NCBI GenBank assembly: GCA_016207465.1
Contig: JACQPP010000154.1
Location: 1 to 15,881 of the forward strand
Origin: Methanobacteriota archaeon
GTDB taxonomy: Archaea > Halobacteriota > Syntropharchaeia > JACQPP01
Reading direction: 5' to 3'
DNA length: 15,881 nucleotides
Shown here piece after piece: positions 5,926-13,180 of this stretch; the first letter of the stretch is position 1; each line of letters starts with the position of its first letter. A program made the translations under genes and the position numbers. Under the pieces are notes generated by a model. It was not told the DNA's origin. It was given only the letters and a program-made list of their open reading frames with translations, and did no database searches.

Positions 5926-7778
5926 GGGAGCCCCTGGAAGGCGATGTAGGCGATGAGGGTCATGGCGAGGCCGTGTTTCAGGCCGAGGGAGGTGGAGCCC
6001 TCCCCCATCTTCCCCGCGACGAGGCCGGTGAAGAACCCCTGGATGAGGGCCGCGTGGAAGAACAAGAGCTTGAACATCTCCTTGCCTGTCCCCCGGGCCA
6101 CCAGGGGGCCCACGAGGCCCGCCTGGCCCTGGAGTCCGGGGACAGGGACCACGGGGAGGAAGACGCTGGTGAGGATGTAGGTGATGAAGAGGAAGACCCC
6201 GAAGCAGATGTAGACGATGGTCACGTAGGGGAAGACGCTGTTGCGGGTGTCCCGGCGGAGGGATTCGGCGGTGGCGCTGTCGCGGGCGGCGGTGGAGAGG
6301 ACGTCCCCGATGTGGCTGGAGTGGCGGCTGGCGTGGACGAGGAGGGTGATGACCCGGGCCGAGGAGAGGGTCTTGAGGCGCCTCTGGAGGCGTATCAGGG
6401 CGTCGCCGGTGAGGGTCCCCCACTGGATTTGGCCGTAGGCGCGCCGGACCTCCTTCCCCAGGAGCCCGAGGGGGCTGCGGACCACCACCCGGATGGCCTC
6501 GGTGAGGGTGAGCCCCACGGTGTGGACGCTGGCGAGGCGGCCGAGGAAGTCGGGGAACTCCTTCTCCAGCCGGCGGGCCCGCCTGCGCTGCCACTCGTAG
6601 AAGAAGGCGTAGGGGGCCATGGCCGTCACGAGCCCCAGGAGGATGGCGTCGTCCAGTTTCAGGGCCCACACCGGGGGCTGGACCGGGATGGTGAAGGGGT
6701 TGTAGAAGACCCGGGGCCGGGAGAGCCACTCCCCCAGGAAGAGGACCAGCCCCAGGGGGAGGCTGAAGGCCAGGACCCGGCGGGGGCGCTCGATGAGCCA
6801 CTCCACCGGGTGGGAGAGGAGACGCATCCAGCGGCGCCTTTTCTCCAGCCTCTCCAGCAGCCGCCTCTCCTCCCCGGCGGCCTCTGCTCTGGGGGTTGGG
6901 AAGCGGCGCAGGGGGGCCTCCTCCAGTTCCACTCGGGGGTCCGCCATCTCCGGGGGCATGATGGTCTCCAGGGCCACCAGGAACCCGAGGGTCCCCAGGG
7001 GGATGACCAGATAGATGAGGGCCGCGAAGGCCCCCAGCAGGGTTTGGCCGATGAAGCCGAGCATCAGGAGCATCACGATGAGGAAGAGGGGCCCCGCCAC
7101 GAACCCGGTCACGTAGGCCTCGGCCACCAGCGAGAGGGACTCCAGCCTCACCCGCGCGTCGGACACCGCGCCCTGGTGGTAGGCCTCCCCCCGGGCCCGG
7201 AGATAGTCGGCGAGCCGCGAGCCGCTCTCCAGGGTGGAGGCGAGGCCGTCCACGAAGGAGCGGAACTTCTCCGAGGCCGTGCGGTCCCGCAGACGCCGGA
7301 GGGCCTCCAGGGGGCTCTGTCCCAGGAGTTCCATGTCCGTGAGGGCGGCCCCGGCCAGCCGCGAGGTCTCCGGGAAGAGGCCCCGCTGGTCCCGCAGGGA
7401 GCGGAGGAGGACAGTGAGCGCGGCGCCCCCCTGGGCCATGGCCTCCATGAACGCCACCGCGTGGGGGAGCTCCACATCCAGTTTCAGCGCCCGCACCCGG
7501 GCCCGCATCCGCGGGTAGGCCCGCAGCCCCCAATAGACCCCCCCCGCGCATCCCAGGCCGCCCCCGAGGAGCCCCGGCGGGCCGCCCACCAGGAGCCCCA
7601 GCGCGCCCCCGGCCAGTGCCATTGCGAGGGAGAGGCGGAGGGCCCCCCGCCTGTAGACCCCGGGGGAGATGGAGAGCCATGCCTGCCGCAACTGGAGCGC
7701 CAACGGGTCCTCCCCCCCGGCGGGTCTCATCTGCGGGGGGCCCGAGAACAGCGACAGCAGGCTCCTGAGAATCTCCAT
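5922..7778 (-). CDS. Type II/IV secretion platform protein, TadC/ArlJ-type with two GspF domains
   Basis: A 618-residue polytopic membrane protein that would form the inner-membrane platform of an archaeal type IV pilus-like machine and couple to the secretion ATPase. Hydrophobic spans occur near residues 48-85, 223-275, 336-352, 376-394, 515-545 and 570-618. Two cytoplasmic helical GspF/T2SSF regions are visible, at about 100-215 and 400-512. Each has the LP-x-A or FPDFLGRLAS opening, a G-x-x-L-x-x-A/L segment and a serine-rich late helix (ASRHSSHIGDVLSTAA at about 483-498). The double-domain layout is typical of archaeal TadC/PilC proteins. It starts four bases after the ATPase stop, with GGGTGAG just ahead of ATG 7778, and ends in an ATGA overlap with the pilin-like gene, so the three are translationally linked. 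Confidence 0.9.
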   Translation of the reverse strand: MEILRSLLSLFSGPPQMRPAGGEDPLALQLRQAWLSISPGVYRRGALRLSLAMALAGGALGLLVGGPPGLLGGGLGCAGGVYWGLRAYPRMRARVRALKLDVELPHAVAFMEAMAQGGAALTVLLRSLRDQRGLFPETSRLAGAALTDMELLGQSPLEALRRLRDRTASEKFRSFVDGLASTLESGSRLADYLRARGEAYHQGAVSDARVRLESLSLVAEAYVTGFVAGPLFLIVMLLMLGFIGQTLLGAFAALIYLVIPLGTLGFLVALETIMPPEMADPRVELEEAPLRRFPTPRAEAAGEERRLLERLEKRRRWMRLLSHPVEWLIERPRRVLAFSLPLGLVLFLGEWLSRPRVFYNPFTIPVQPPVWALKLDDAILLGLVTAMAPYAFFYEWQRRRARRLEKEFPDFLGRLASVHTVGLTLTEAIRVVVRSPLGLLGKEVRRAYGQIQWGTLTGDALIRLQRRLKTLSSARVITLLVHASRHSSHIGDVLSTAARDSATAESLRRDTRNSVFPYVTIVYICFGVFLFITYILTSVFLPVVPVPGLQGQAGLVGPLVARGTGKEMFKLLFFHAALIQGFFTGLVAGKMGEGSTSLGLKHGLAMTLIAYIAFQGLP

Positions 7779-7782
7779 GGTC

Positions 7783-9273
7783 TCACCCGAGGCGCTTCAG
7801 GGCGTCCTCTGGGGCCCGGTAGTAGGTCCGGACCACCTCGGTGAACTCCCGGTAGCCCCGGATGTTCCGCTCCACCATCCGCTCCAGCATCCGGGTGCGC
7901 CTCGACAACTCCTGCTCCATCTGCTCCCGGCTCCACCCCATCTCCTCCATGATTCCCCGGAGGACCTGGGACTCCCCCGCCCTCGCGAACCGGTCCTTGG
8001 CCGGGTCCCACCGGTAGACCTCGTTCACCCGGAAGTTGCCGGTCTCCATCTCCATCCCCGTGACCTCCGTCAGGCTCTGGAGGCGACGGACCCGCATCCC
8101 CCCGCTCTGGGTGAGCACCTGGACCCCCACCCCCTGGAGGGAGAGGAGCATCATGGGGGCCACGTTCATGGGCTCGTTCTCCAGGCGGCTGATGACCTCC
8201 TGCACGGTGCTGGCGTGGAGGGTCGAGTAGGTGGTGTGGCCGGTGGACATGGCCTGGAAGAGGGTCTGGGCCTCCTTTCCCCGGACCTCCCCCACCAGGA
8301 GGAACTCGGGCCTCTGCCGCAGGGCCTGCCGCAGCAACTCGAACATGCCGATGGGCTCCCCCCCCTGCTCCCGCGTGACCCCCGCCACCCAGTTGTCATG
8401 CTGGAGGGTAATCTCCCGGGTGTCCTCGATGGAGACCACCTTCGACTCCGGGGGCAGGAAGAGCATCGTGGCATTCAGGGTGGTGGTCTTCCCCGAGGCG
8501 GTTCCCCCCGCCAGCAGGAAGCTCTTCCCGTGCTCCACCGCCATCCACATGTAGGCCATCATCTCCGCCGAGGCCGTCCCCCCCGTGATGAGGTCCACCG
8601 GGGTCAAGGGCTCCGCGTGGAACCGCCGGATGGTGAAACTCGACCCCCGGCTGGTCACCTCCCTCCCCAGGCTGGCCTGGAGCCGCGAGCCATCGGGGAG
8701 GGTCGCCTGCAACAATGGGAAGCCCAGGGAGATATGCCTCCCCGCCCTCTGGGCCAGCCTGGCCACCAGGGAGTCGAGGTCCGCCTCCTCAAAGGCCACA
8801 TTGGTCCGCAGATTCTGGTGGCGCCGGTGGTAGATGTAGACCGGCACCCCCGCCCCATTGCACGAGATGTCCTCCACCCCCGGGTCCCGCATCAGCCCAT
8901 CCAGCTTCTCGAACCCCAGGAACTCCCGCCGCAGATAGTAGAACACCTTCTTCCGCGAGTCCTCCGGCAACTCCACCCTGTACTCCTCCAGGAGGCCCCC
9001 CAGAGCCCCCTCCAGGCTCCTCTCCCCCGGCTCCACCGCCTCCAGGGGAAGCCGCTCCCGGAGGTCATCGTAGAGCACCTCCAGCATCTCCGACTCCAGG
9101 GGGGACAACTCCGGCTCCACCAGGTGATAACAGCGCTCCCGGGTCCCCGGATGATGCAGGACCACCGCCAGCACATCCGGCTCCACCACCCAATACCTCT
9201 CCACCTCCTCCCACCCCTCCAGCCCCCTGAAGACCGCCCGCGGGGGGGCCCCATCGGGAGTAGAATCAGCCAT
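7783..9273 (-). CDS. Type II/IV secretion ATPase (VirB11/PilB/ArlI family)
   Basis: The hexameric motor that powers pilin assembly at the membrane. The 496-residue product has the archaeal layout: an N-terminal domain of about 120 residues, then the linker domain with DPGVEDISCNG (130-140), then the RecA-like core. Walker A is GGTASGKT (256-263), the Asp box is VSIEDTREI (280-288), Walker B is LLVGEVRG (326-333) and the His box is STGHTTYSTLHA (343-354). All catalytic elements appear intact. I chose ATG 9271-9273 over a TTG at 9300 because a TATA box sits about 29 bases upstream, giving an almost leaderless mRNA. It heads the ATPase-TadC-pilin operon. ArlI in archaella is the closest functional analogue, but no flagellin or arl accessory genes are visible here. 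Confidence 0.93.
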   Translation of the reverse strand: MADSTPDGAPPRAVFRGLEGWEEVERYWVVEPDVLAVVLHHPGTRERCYHLVEPELSPLESEMLEVLYDDLRERLPLEAVEPGERSLEGALGGLLEEYRVELPEDSRKKVFYYLRREFLGFEKLDGLMRDPGVEDISCNGAGVPVYIYHRRHQNLRTNVAFEEADLDSLVARLAQRAGRHISLGFPLLQATLPDGSRLQASLGREVTSRGSSFTIRRFHAEPLTPVDLITGGTASAEMMAYMWMAVEHGKSFLLAGGTASGKTTTLNATMLFLPPESKVVSIEDTREITLQHDNWVAGVTREQGGEPIGMFELLRQALRQRPEFLLVGEVRGKEAQTLFQAMSTGHTTYSTLHASTVQEVISRLENEPMNVAPMMLLSLQGVGVQVLTQSGGMRVRRLQSLTEVTGMEMETGNFRVNEVYRWDPAKDRFARAGESQVLRGIMEEMGWSREQMEQELSRRTRMLERMVERNIRGYREFTEVVRTYYRAPEDALKRLG

Positions 9274-9297
9274 GGGAAGAGAAAACGACCCATCCAA

Positions 9298-9306
9298 CAA
9301 TATACC
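9298..9306 (-). promoter_or_regulatory. TATA box of the pilus operon
   Basis: The minus strand reads GGTATATTG, with core TATATT at 9304-9299. Initiation about 25 bases on would be near 9277, four bases before the ATPase ATG at 9273. The box overlaps the stop-codon end of the upstream PIG-L gene, so the pilus operon likely has its own promoter. Confidence 0.6.
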
Positions 9307-10049
9307 TATCCGTAACGGGTGGGCTCCACCCGCAGGAACCGCTCCACCCGGGGCCCGAATTCGGCCCGACCCGAACCCTCCCTGTGAAGACGTCCTCCGC
9401 CGCGGTTGGGCCTCCTCTCAAATTCTTCCACAACCCTCCTCTGGGACCGGAACTCCCCCAGGGCCATCCCCCGGGCCCCCCGGGCCCCCTGACTGGGCCG
9501 GTGGAGATGGCTCACCCGCGCCAGGGGATTCCACACCCCATACATGAATACCTCCAGCCCCCCGAGGGGGGGCCCCAGGTCGGCGGCCACCGGCTCACCA
9601 GCCTGGATGGCGGCCACCCGCGCCCCCTCCCAGGCGGCCCGGTGGTCCGGATGCCAGTCCCCCGGATTGGGGACCAGGAAGACCCCCGGGCGCACCCGGC
9701 GCAAGATGGACACCAGCCGGGCATAGAGCCCCCGCCGGCCCCCCGGAGCCCTCCAGGCCAGATACGCCCCCAGGCTCATGTCCGGGAACCGGAGAAACCG
9801 GATGTCCCCCCGCCGAATCCCTAGATGGGCGTAGGCCCGCCTCGCCTCCACCTCCCGGACTCCCACGATGGAGGACTTCATCGAAGCACGCGGATATCCC
9901 AGGGCGCCATCGGTGGCGACGGCCACCGAGACCGCCGCCCCCCGCCTGCGGAGGTCCCCCAGGTAGCCCCCGGCCCCCAGAACTCCATCGTCGTCATGGG
10001 GCGCGAGGACCAGCACCCCACGGTCGAGGGGCATCGGTTTGGGGACCAT
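9306..10049 (-). CDS. PIG-L/LmbE family zinc-dependent deacetylase
   Basis: Members remove acetyl groups from N-acetylglucosamine-containing substrates such as GlcNAc-phosphatidylinositol, GlcNAc-inositol or chitobiose. The 247-residue product carries the metal-binding N-terminal motif as APHDDDGVLGAGG (16-28), where many relatives read PHPDDE. It also has the supporting RE-x-E segment (65-68) and the second metal motif WHPDH (132-136) with H133 and H136. A Rossmann-like pattern follows GVLVLAPHDDD. The last 50 residues are Arg-rich and poorly conserved in appearance. ATG 10049 and ATG 10034 are both possible starts. It is divergent from the zinc-ribbon gene and lies between the sugar operon and the pilus operon. 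In some archaea PIG-L deacetylases work in chitin breakdown or in making sugar-linked thiols or glycans; which applies here is unknown. Confidence 0.88.
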   Translation of the reverse strand: MVPKPMPLDRGVLVLAPHDDDGVLGAGGYLGDLRRRGAAVSVAVATDGALGYPRASMKSSIVGVREVEARRAYAHLGIRRGDIRFLRFPDMSLGAYLAWRAPGGRRGLYARLVSILRRVRPGVFLVPNPGDWHPDHRAAWEGARVAAIQAGEPVAADLGPPLGGLEVFMYGVWNPLARVSHLHRPSQGARGARGMALGEFRSQRRVVEEFERRPNRGGGRLHREGSGRAEFGPRVERFLRVEPTRYG

Positions 10050-10050
10050 G

Positions 10051-10058
10051 GTTTATTC
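10051..10058 (+). promoter_or_regulatory. TATA box for the zinc-ribbon gene
   Basis: GTTTATTC here would place initiation near 10079, about four bases ahead of ATG 10083, again giving a nearly leaderless mRNA. It lies just outside the PIG-L start on the opposite strand. Confidence 0.5.
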
Positions 10059-10082
10059 CCTCCGCGGACAACGGGAAAAAGC

Positions 10083-10223
10083 ATGCTCTGCTCCCAGTGC
10101 GGCAGCGACGAAATCAGGTTCGTCGGGCACATCAGGGAGGAGTCCCACATCGTCTACCAGTGCAAGAAATGCGGCAAGCGGGACATCTACACCCAGATGG
10201 GGGAGTTTCTCGAAGACGCCTGA
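10083..10223 (+). CDS. 46-residue zinc-ribbon protein
   Basis: A very small protein with two CxxC knuckles: CSQC (residues 3-6) and CKKC (28-31), 21 residues apart, the spacing of a zinc ribbon. The surrounding GSDEIRFVGHIREESHIVYQC and GKRDIYTQMGEFLEDA complete one beta hairpin pair plus a short acidic tail. Such ribbons occur in TFIIS/RpoM-like and ribosomal proteins, but this one lacks the DE dipeptide hairpin that TFIIS uses in transcript cleavage, so I give no specific role. ATG 10083 follows a well-placed TATA box. The stop lies one base from the end of the convergent GH5 gene. The large upstream extension of this frame is antisense to PIG-L and is not used. Confidence 0.75.
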   Translation: MLCSQCGSDEIRFVGHIREESHIVYQCKKCGKRDIYTQMGEFLEDA

Positions 10224-10224
10224 A

Positions 10225-11472
10225 TCACCCCCCGGGCAGGTGCCGGAGGAGGACCCGCTCCAGCTCCCGGGGGGTGGAGAAGCCCCGGCTGGTGTTGAAC
10301 TCCCGGAATCGCCCCTGGAGGCCATCGTATCCCTCGGTCTCCAGGCGAATCCTCCCGGGGATTTCGCGGGTCTGGAGGCCGAAGAGGCTCCCCGGGTTGC
10401 CCCGCACGTATTTGACATTCCAGAGGGCCCACGACCACCCCCGGTCGTCGAGGGACTCCAGCAGGCCGTCGAAACAGGAGGTGAGGTCGCCGTTCAGGGG
10501 CCCCGGCGCGGCCGTGGTGTCCACCCCCACGCAGTGGACCTCCCCCGCGAAGAGGGGGACCTGCCACCTCCTCTGGGCCTCGGCCCACGCGGGGAACTCG
10601 AAGGCCCGCATCCAGGCGAGGCCGAGGACCGGCAGCCACCCCCGGGCCACGGCGTAGGGATGCCACGAATAGGCCACATTCTCCCAGCCCATGGTGCGGG
10701 GGTCGGGGAGCTGCTCGGGCCGCCCGAAGGGCAAGGGGGGCTCCATGAACACGATGGCCTGGGAATCGGCCTGCCGGATGGCCCGGTAGAGCCGGTCATA
10801 GACCCGGATGAGGGCCTCCGGGGAGGGGGCGGCGAAGGGCTCGTTCAACAGGTCGTATCCCGCCACCTCCGGCCTGTCCCGGTAGCGCCGGGCGATGGCC
10901 CCCCAGAGGGCCTCGGTCCGGGCCACATGGGACTCGTTGCGCCAGAAGTCCACCTCGGAGATTCCCACCCCGGTGTGCCCGCCGGAGGCCCGGTGGAGGT
11001 CCAGGATGCAGTAGATGTCCAGGTCCCGGCACCACTCCACGGCCCGGTCGAGGAACCTCCACCCCGCCTCCCGATACCCGGGTGCTCCATCCTCTTCGAG
11101 GAGGCGGTAGGAGACCGGGATGCGGACCGCGTTGAACCCCATCTCCCGGATTCTCCGGAGGTCGGCTCCGGAGACCCAGTTCTCCCGGTAGGTGTCCAGC
11201 AGCCTCTCCCGCCCCTCCACCCCGAAGCGCCGAGTGAGAGTCTCGTAGAGGGGGGTCTCATTCAATGGATTCGAGCCGAGCCCGCCGAAGTCCATGTTGG
11301 AAATCCACATCTCCACCATCAGCCACGACCCCAGGTTCACCCCCCGCAGCACCACCACCCGTCCCTCTCCATCCATGAACCGGGTCCCCTGGGCATGGAG
11401 GGGGGACAGCACGGCGCCCGCCGTCTGGGAGAGGAGGACCAATGCCAGGAAGAGGACCAGCCGGCGGCTCAT
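10225..11472 (-). CDS. Secreted glycoside hydrolase family 5 (cellulase/glucanase-type)
   Basis: A 415-residue (beta/alpha)8-barrel glycosidase with an N-terminal signal peptide (about residues 1-27, MSRRLVLFLALVLLSQTAGA then AQ). VLRGVNLGSWLMVE (41-54) is the strand-1 segment typical of GH5 exo-beta-1,3-glucanase and endoglucanase relatives. Further barrel landmarks are FNAVRIPVSY (113-122) and ILDLH with H160. The acid/base is in LLNEP (E211), HPY is at 271-273, and the nucleophile is in FAGEV (E311). Both catalytic glutamates are present, so an active retaining enzyme is expected. The substrate cannot be set from sequence alone; beta-glucan, chitosan or glycans are all possible. Its ATG overlaps the stop of the membrane-protein gene (ATGA) and it is the last gene of the deaminase-membrane protein-GH5 operon. 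Confidence 0.9.
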   Translation of the reverse strand: MSRRLVLFLALVLLSQTAGAVLSPLHAQGTRFMDGEGRVVVLRGVNLGSWLMVEMWISNMDFGGLGSNPLNETPLYETLTRRFGVEGRERLLDTYRENWVSGADLRRIREMGFNAVRIPVSYRLLEEDGAPGYREAGWRFLDRAVEWCRDLDIYCILDLHRASGGHTGVGISEVDFWRNESHVARTEALWGAIARRYRDRPEVAGYDLLNEPFAAPSPEALIRVYDRLYRAIRQADSQAIVFMEPPLPFGRPEQLPDPRTMGWENVAYSWHPYAVARGWLPVLGLAWMRAFEFPAWAEAQRRWQVPLFAGEVHCVGVDTTAAPGPLNGDLTSCFDGLLESLDDRGWSWALWNVKYVRGNPGSLFGLQTREIPGRIRLETEGYDGLQGRFREFNTSRGFSTPRELERVLLRHLPGG

Positions 11473-11996
11473 CGGCGTGAATCACCCCGGCCCGGCGGCC
11501 GGGGCGTCTTGGTGTGCTGTGCTCGCCGCCTGCGGCGGCTCCGCCCAGCAACCAACCACGGAAGATTGAAATCGCCCGCCGATTCATCCCCAGGCTTGAA
11601 GCCCGGGGCGTTCTCGGCGGGCTTCAGTAACACCAGGGCCGCCGGGGCCCCCCCGGCCGCCCCCAGGACCAGCCCCGCCGGGGCGGACACCGGGTCCAGG
11701 AGCAGGCCGACCACCAGACTCCAGAAGAGGGCCCCCGCCACCGCCCCCCGCACCGGGCGCGGCCGGAGGGGACGCAACAGATGAAACAGGGGCCCAGAGA
11801 ACACCCCCACCACCATGAACACCCCCAGCGCGAGCAACGCCAGCCAGGAGAGCAGAGGAGAGAGGGCCAGAGCGAAGGGGAGCCCCACCGGGACCCCGGA
11901 GAGGGCCCCGGCCAGGAACGCGCGGGCCAGCAGTCTCCCCTTCCCCGGGGCGCCGGGCGCCGCCGCGGTCCTCTCTCCCGGCGGGCCGCCGCTCAC
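11469..11996 (-). CDS. Small membrane protein with repeat-derived basic C-terminus
   Basis: A 175-residue protein I do not recognise. It would start at GTG 11994-11996, overlapping the deaminase stop as GTGA, and it ends in an ATGA overlap with GH5. After a Gly/Pro-rich start come about four hydrophobic spans (roughly residues 25-47, 50-71, 84-100 and 104-124), connected by short loops including HLLRPLRPRPVRG. From about residue 127 the character changes to a soluble, strongly basic tail (GRSRRRRRAQ, then Arg/Pro-rich). That tail is encoded by two tandem hairpin units resembling IS200/IS605-type ends, so the original C-terminus may have been replaced by inserted DNA. A transporter or enzyme-anchoring role in the sugar operon is only a guess. 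Confidence 0.6.
   Translation of the reverse strand: MSGGPPGERTAAAPGAPGKGRLLARAFLAGALSGVPVGLPFALALSPLLSWLALLALGVFMVVGVFSGPLFHLLRPLRPRPVRGAVAGALFWSLVVGLLLDPVSAPAGLVLGAAGGAPAALVLLKPAENAPGFKPGDESAGDFNLPWLVAGRSRRRRRAQHTKTPRPPGRGDSRR
11479..11620. repeat. Two tandem REP/IS605-end-like hairpin units with a third hairpin between
   Basis: On the plus strand, unit one (11479-11512) reads GAATCACCCCGG, a GC arm, then CCGGGGCGTCTTGG. Unit two (11581-11620) reads GATTCATCCCC, AGGCTTGAAGCCC, then GGGGCGTTCTCGG. Both share a GA(A/T)TCA-(C)CCC opening and a GGGGCGT(T/C)CT closing, in the same orientation. Between them GCCGCC-TGC-GGCGGC (11525-11539) forms a third hairpin. The pattern recalls the subterminal hairpins of IS200/IS605-family ends and REP elements. 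No transposase or TnpB frame is present, so this would be a remnant or a non-autonomous element. Confidence 0.45.
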
Positions 11997-12844
11997 GTCG
12001 GCCCCATCTGGATGGGCTCCAGGGTCCCCCGGTCCACATGAAGCTCCACATCCGGGTGGTCCTGCATCAGGGTCACCGGGTGCTCCACTGTCGGCCTCCG
12101 CAGGCAGGCCACCCGCACAATATACCTCTGCCACCCCACCCCGCTCGCGTAGAGCCGGATGCGCCGGGCCCCCAGAATCTCCCGCATCCCCAATGTCACC
12201 GCCCTCGGGGGAACCGCCCCCAGGCAGCCTCCTGCCCCCCCGATGGCATTGATGACAATGGTGTCCGGGTTCAAGGCGACCACCCGAACCGTGGAGTTTC
12301 GCAGTGCCTTCAGCGAGCCTCCGCAGGGTTCATTGAACGCGAGGTGGCCCCGGACCCCGATGCCCCCATAGCAGGTGTCCACCCCCCCGGCGTCGGCCAT
12401 GGCCTGGCGGATGGACCCGGGCCTCCCCGGGTCTGGATAGTGGACCTGCCCGGGGCGGAACCCCACCCTGCCCCTCTGGAGGGGCCCATAGAGGACCCGC
12501 TCCATGTAGCCCCGGAAGCTCATCGGGTGGCCACGGGGGACCCATCGCCCCCGGGCGTCGCAGTATTCGTCCATGTGGAAGATGTGGAGGTCTCGGCAGG
12601 ACTCCCCCCCATGGAGGATGAGGCCCCGCAGGAGGGGATACTGGAGGACCGGCCCCACGGGGAGAATCCAGCGCGTGGGCCGCCCCCGCTGGTTGTTCTC
12701 CCGCAGTTCCCCGTAGAGGCTCCGGGCGAAATTGGAGACCACGGCCCCCTGGGTGGGGTGGACCCGGAGGGGAATCCGGCTCCGGCGGCGCAGTTCCCCC
12801 GGCCCCATCCTTAGGAGGCGGAGACTCGGGTGGCGGGCGGACAT
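11993..12844 (-). CDS. Glucosamine-6-phosphate deaminase homologue (NagB-like) with altered active site
   Basis: NagB converts glucosamine 6-phosphate to fructose 6-phosphate and ammonia. The 283-residue product has the family's phosphate-side segment PVGPVLQYPLLRG (62-74), the DEY motif as FHMDEYCD (89-96, D92 being the proton-transfer Asp) and the signature GIGVRGHLAFNEP (161-173). In characterised enzymes that signature is G-x-G-x-D-G-H-I-A-F-N-E-P; here the catalytic Asp is Arg165 (codon CGG), while His167 and Glu172 remain. PPRAVTLGM (212-220) is the usual later helix start. ATG 12844 lies about 27 bases after a T-rich TATA-like run; ATG 12811 is an alternative. It heads an overlapping operon with a membrane protein and GH5. 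Either the chemistry differs or activity is lost; sugar-phosphate binding still looks likely. Confidence 0.85.
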   Translation of the reverse strand: MSARHPSLRLLRMGPGELRRRSRIPLRVHPTQGAVVSNFARSLYGELRENNQRGRPTRWILPVGPVLQYPLLRGLILHGGESCRDLHIFHMDEYCDARGRWVPRGHPMSFRGYMERVLYGPLQRGRVGFRPGQVHYPDPGRPGSIRQAMADAGGVDTCYGGIGVRGHLAFNEPCGGSLKALRNSTVRVVALNPDTIVINAIGGAGGCLGAVPPRAVTLGMREILGARRIRLYASGVGWQRYIVRVACLRRPTVEHPVTLMQDHPDVELHVDRGTLEPIQMGPT

Positions 12845-12862
12845 GGGGAAAAGATGGAACGG

Positions 12863-12881
12863 CCCGGTAAAAAAACCCGGG
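12863..12881 (-). terminator. Poly-T terminator after MC1, possibly doubling as the NagB-like gene's promoter
   Basis: On the minus strand CCGGG and CCCGG arms flank GTTTTTTTA, a T-rich stop signal about 30 bases past the MC1 stop. The same T run is centred about 28 bases ahead of ATG 12844 and could serve as a weak TATA element for the next operon. The interval 12845-12906 holds no gene. Confidence 0.45.
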
Positions 12882-12906
12882 ACCTAGTGGTTGGGAGAGG
12901 TGGAAC

Positions 12907-13176
12907 CTACTTGTCGATCTTCTTGGTGCCTGACTTCTTGACGTTGGGCTTCCAGATTTTCTCCGGCATCCAGCTGGGCCGGTTGCCGGGGGCTGAGACC
13001 TGCTTCCGGTATCCCTTGAAGATGTGGAGCTTCTTGGTGCCCCGCTCGCGGAGAGTGATGTTGGTGAATCCGCGATTGGCGGCCTTCAGCGCGGCCTGGC
13101 GGGGAGAACGACCGGTGAAAATACCAATCTCCTTGCTGCCCTCCACCAGAACGAAATTCCGAGTTTCCTTGGCCAT
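12907..13176 (-). CDS. Chromosomal protein MC1
   Basis: MC1 is a small basic monomeric protein that compacts and sharply bends DNA in methanosarcinas, haloarchaea and some other euryarchaeotes. The 89-residue product begins MAKETRNFVLVEGSKEIGIF and contains the highly conserved TGRSPRQAALKAANRG (21-36), LRERGTKKLHIFKGYRK (42-58) and RPSWMPEKIWKP (66-77). Compared with the 93-residue Methanosarcina protein, the loop after ANRG is a few residues shorter. The gene has a strong TATA box and a GGAGGTG ribosome site six bases... that is, close ahead of the ATG, and a poly-T end, so it looks like a well-expressed single-gene unit. No archaeal histone gene is visible in this window. Confidence 0.95.
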   Translation of the reverse strand: MAKETRNFVLVEGSKEIGIFTGRSPRQAALKAANRGFTNITLRERGTKKLHIFKGYRKQVSAPGNRPSWMPEKIWKPNVKKSGTKKIDK

Positions 13177-13180
13177 GTTC

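Noticed and set aside
5926..7680. Extension of the pilin-like frame far upstream, giving a 1030-codon frame
   Set aside because: The extra 580 or so codons are Pro/Gly/Arg-rich readthrough in the wrong frame of the TadC-like gene; the ATGA overlap at 5922-5925 gives a natural start.
5973..7844. 623-codon plus-strand frame
   Set aside because: Antisense to the TadC-like gene, with Gly/Glu/His/Pro-rich low complexity typical of a GC-rich shadow.
7669..9315. 548-codon plus-strand frame
   Set aside because: Antisense to the secretion ATPase, rich in His/Pro/Leu/Gln and without any recognisable motif.
11479..11620. Complete IS200/IS605 insertion sequence
   Set aside because: No TnpA or TnpB frame is present; only end-like hairpins are visible, so it is reported as a repeat.
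10039..11784. 581-codon plus-strand frame
   Set aside because: Antisense to GH5 and the membrane protein; only the separate 10083-10223 frame, with its zinc ribbon, is supported.
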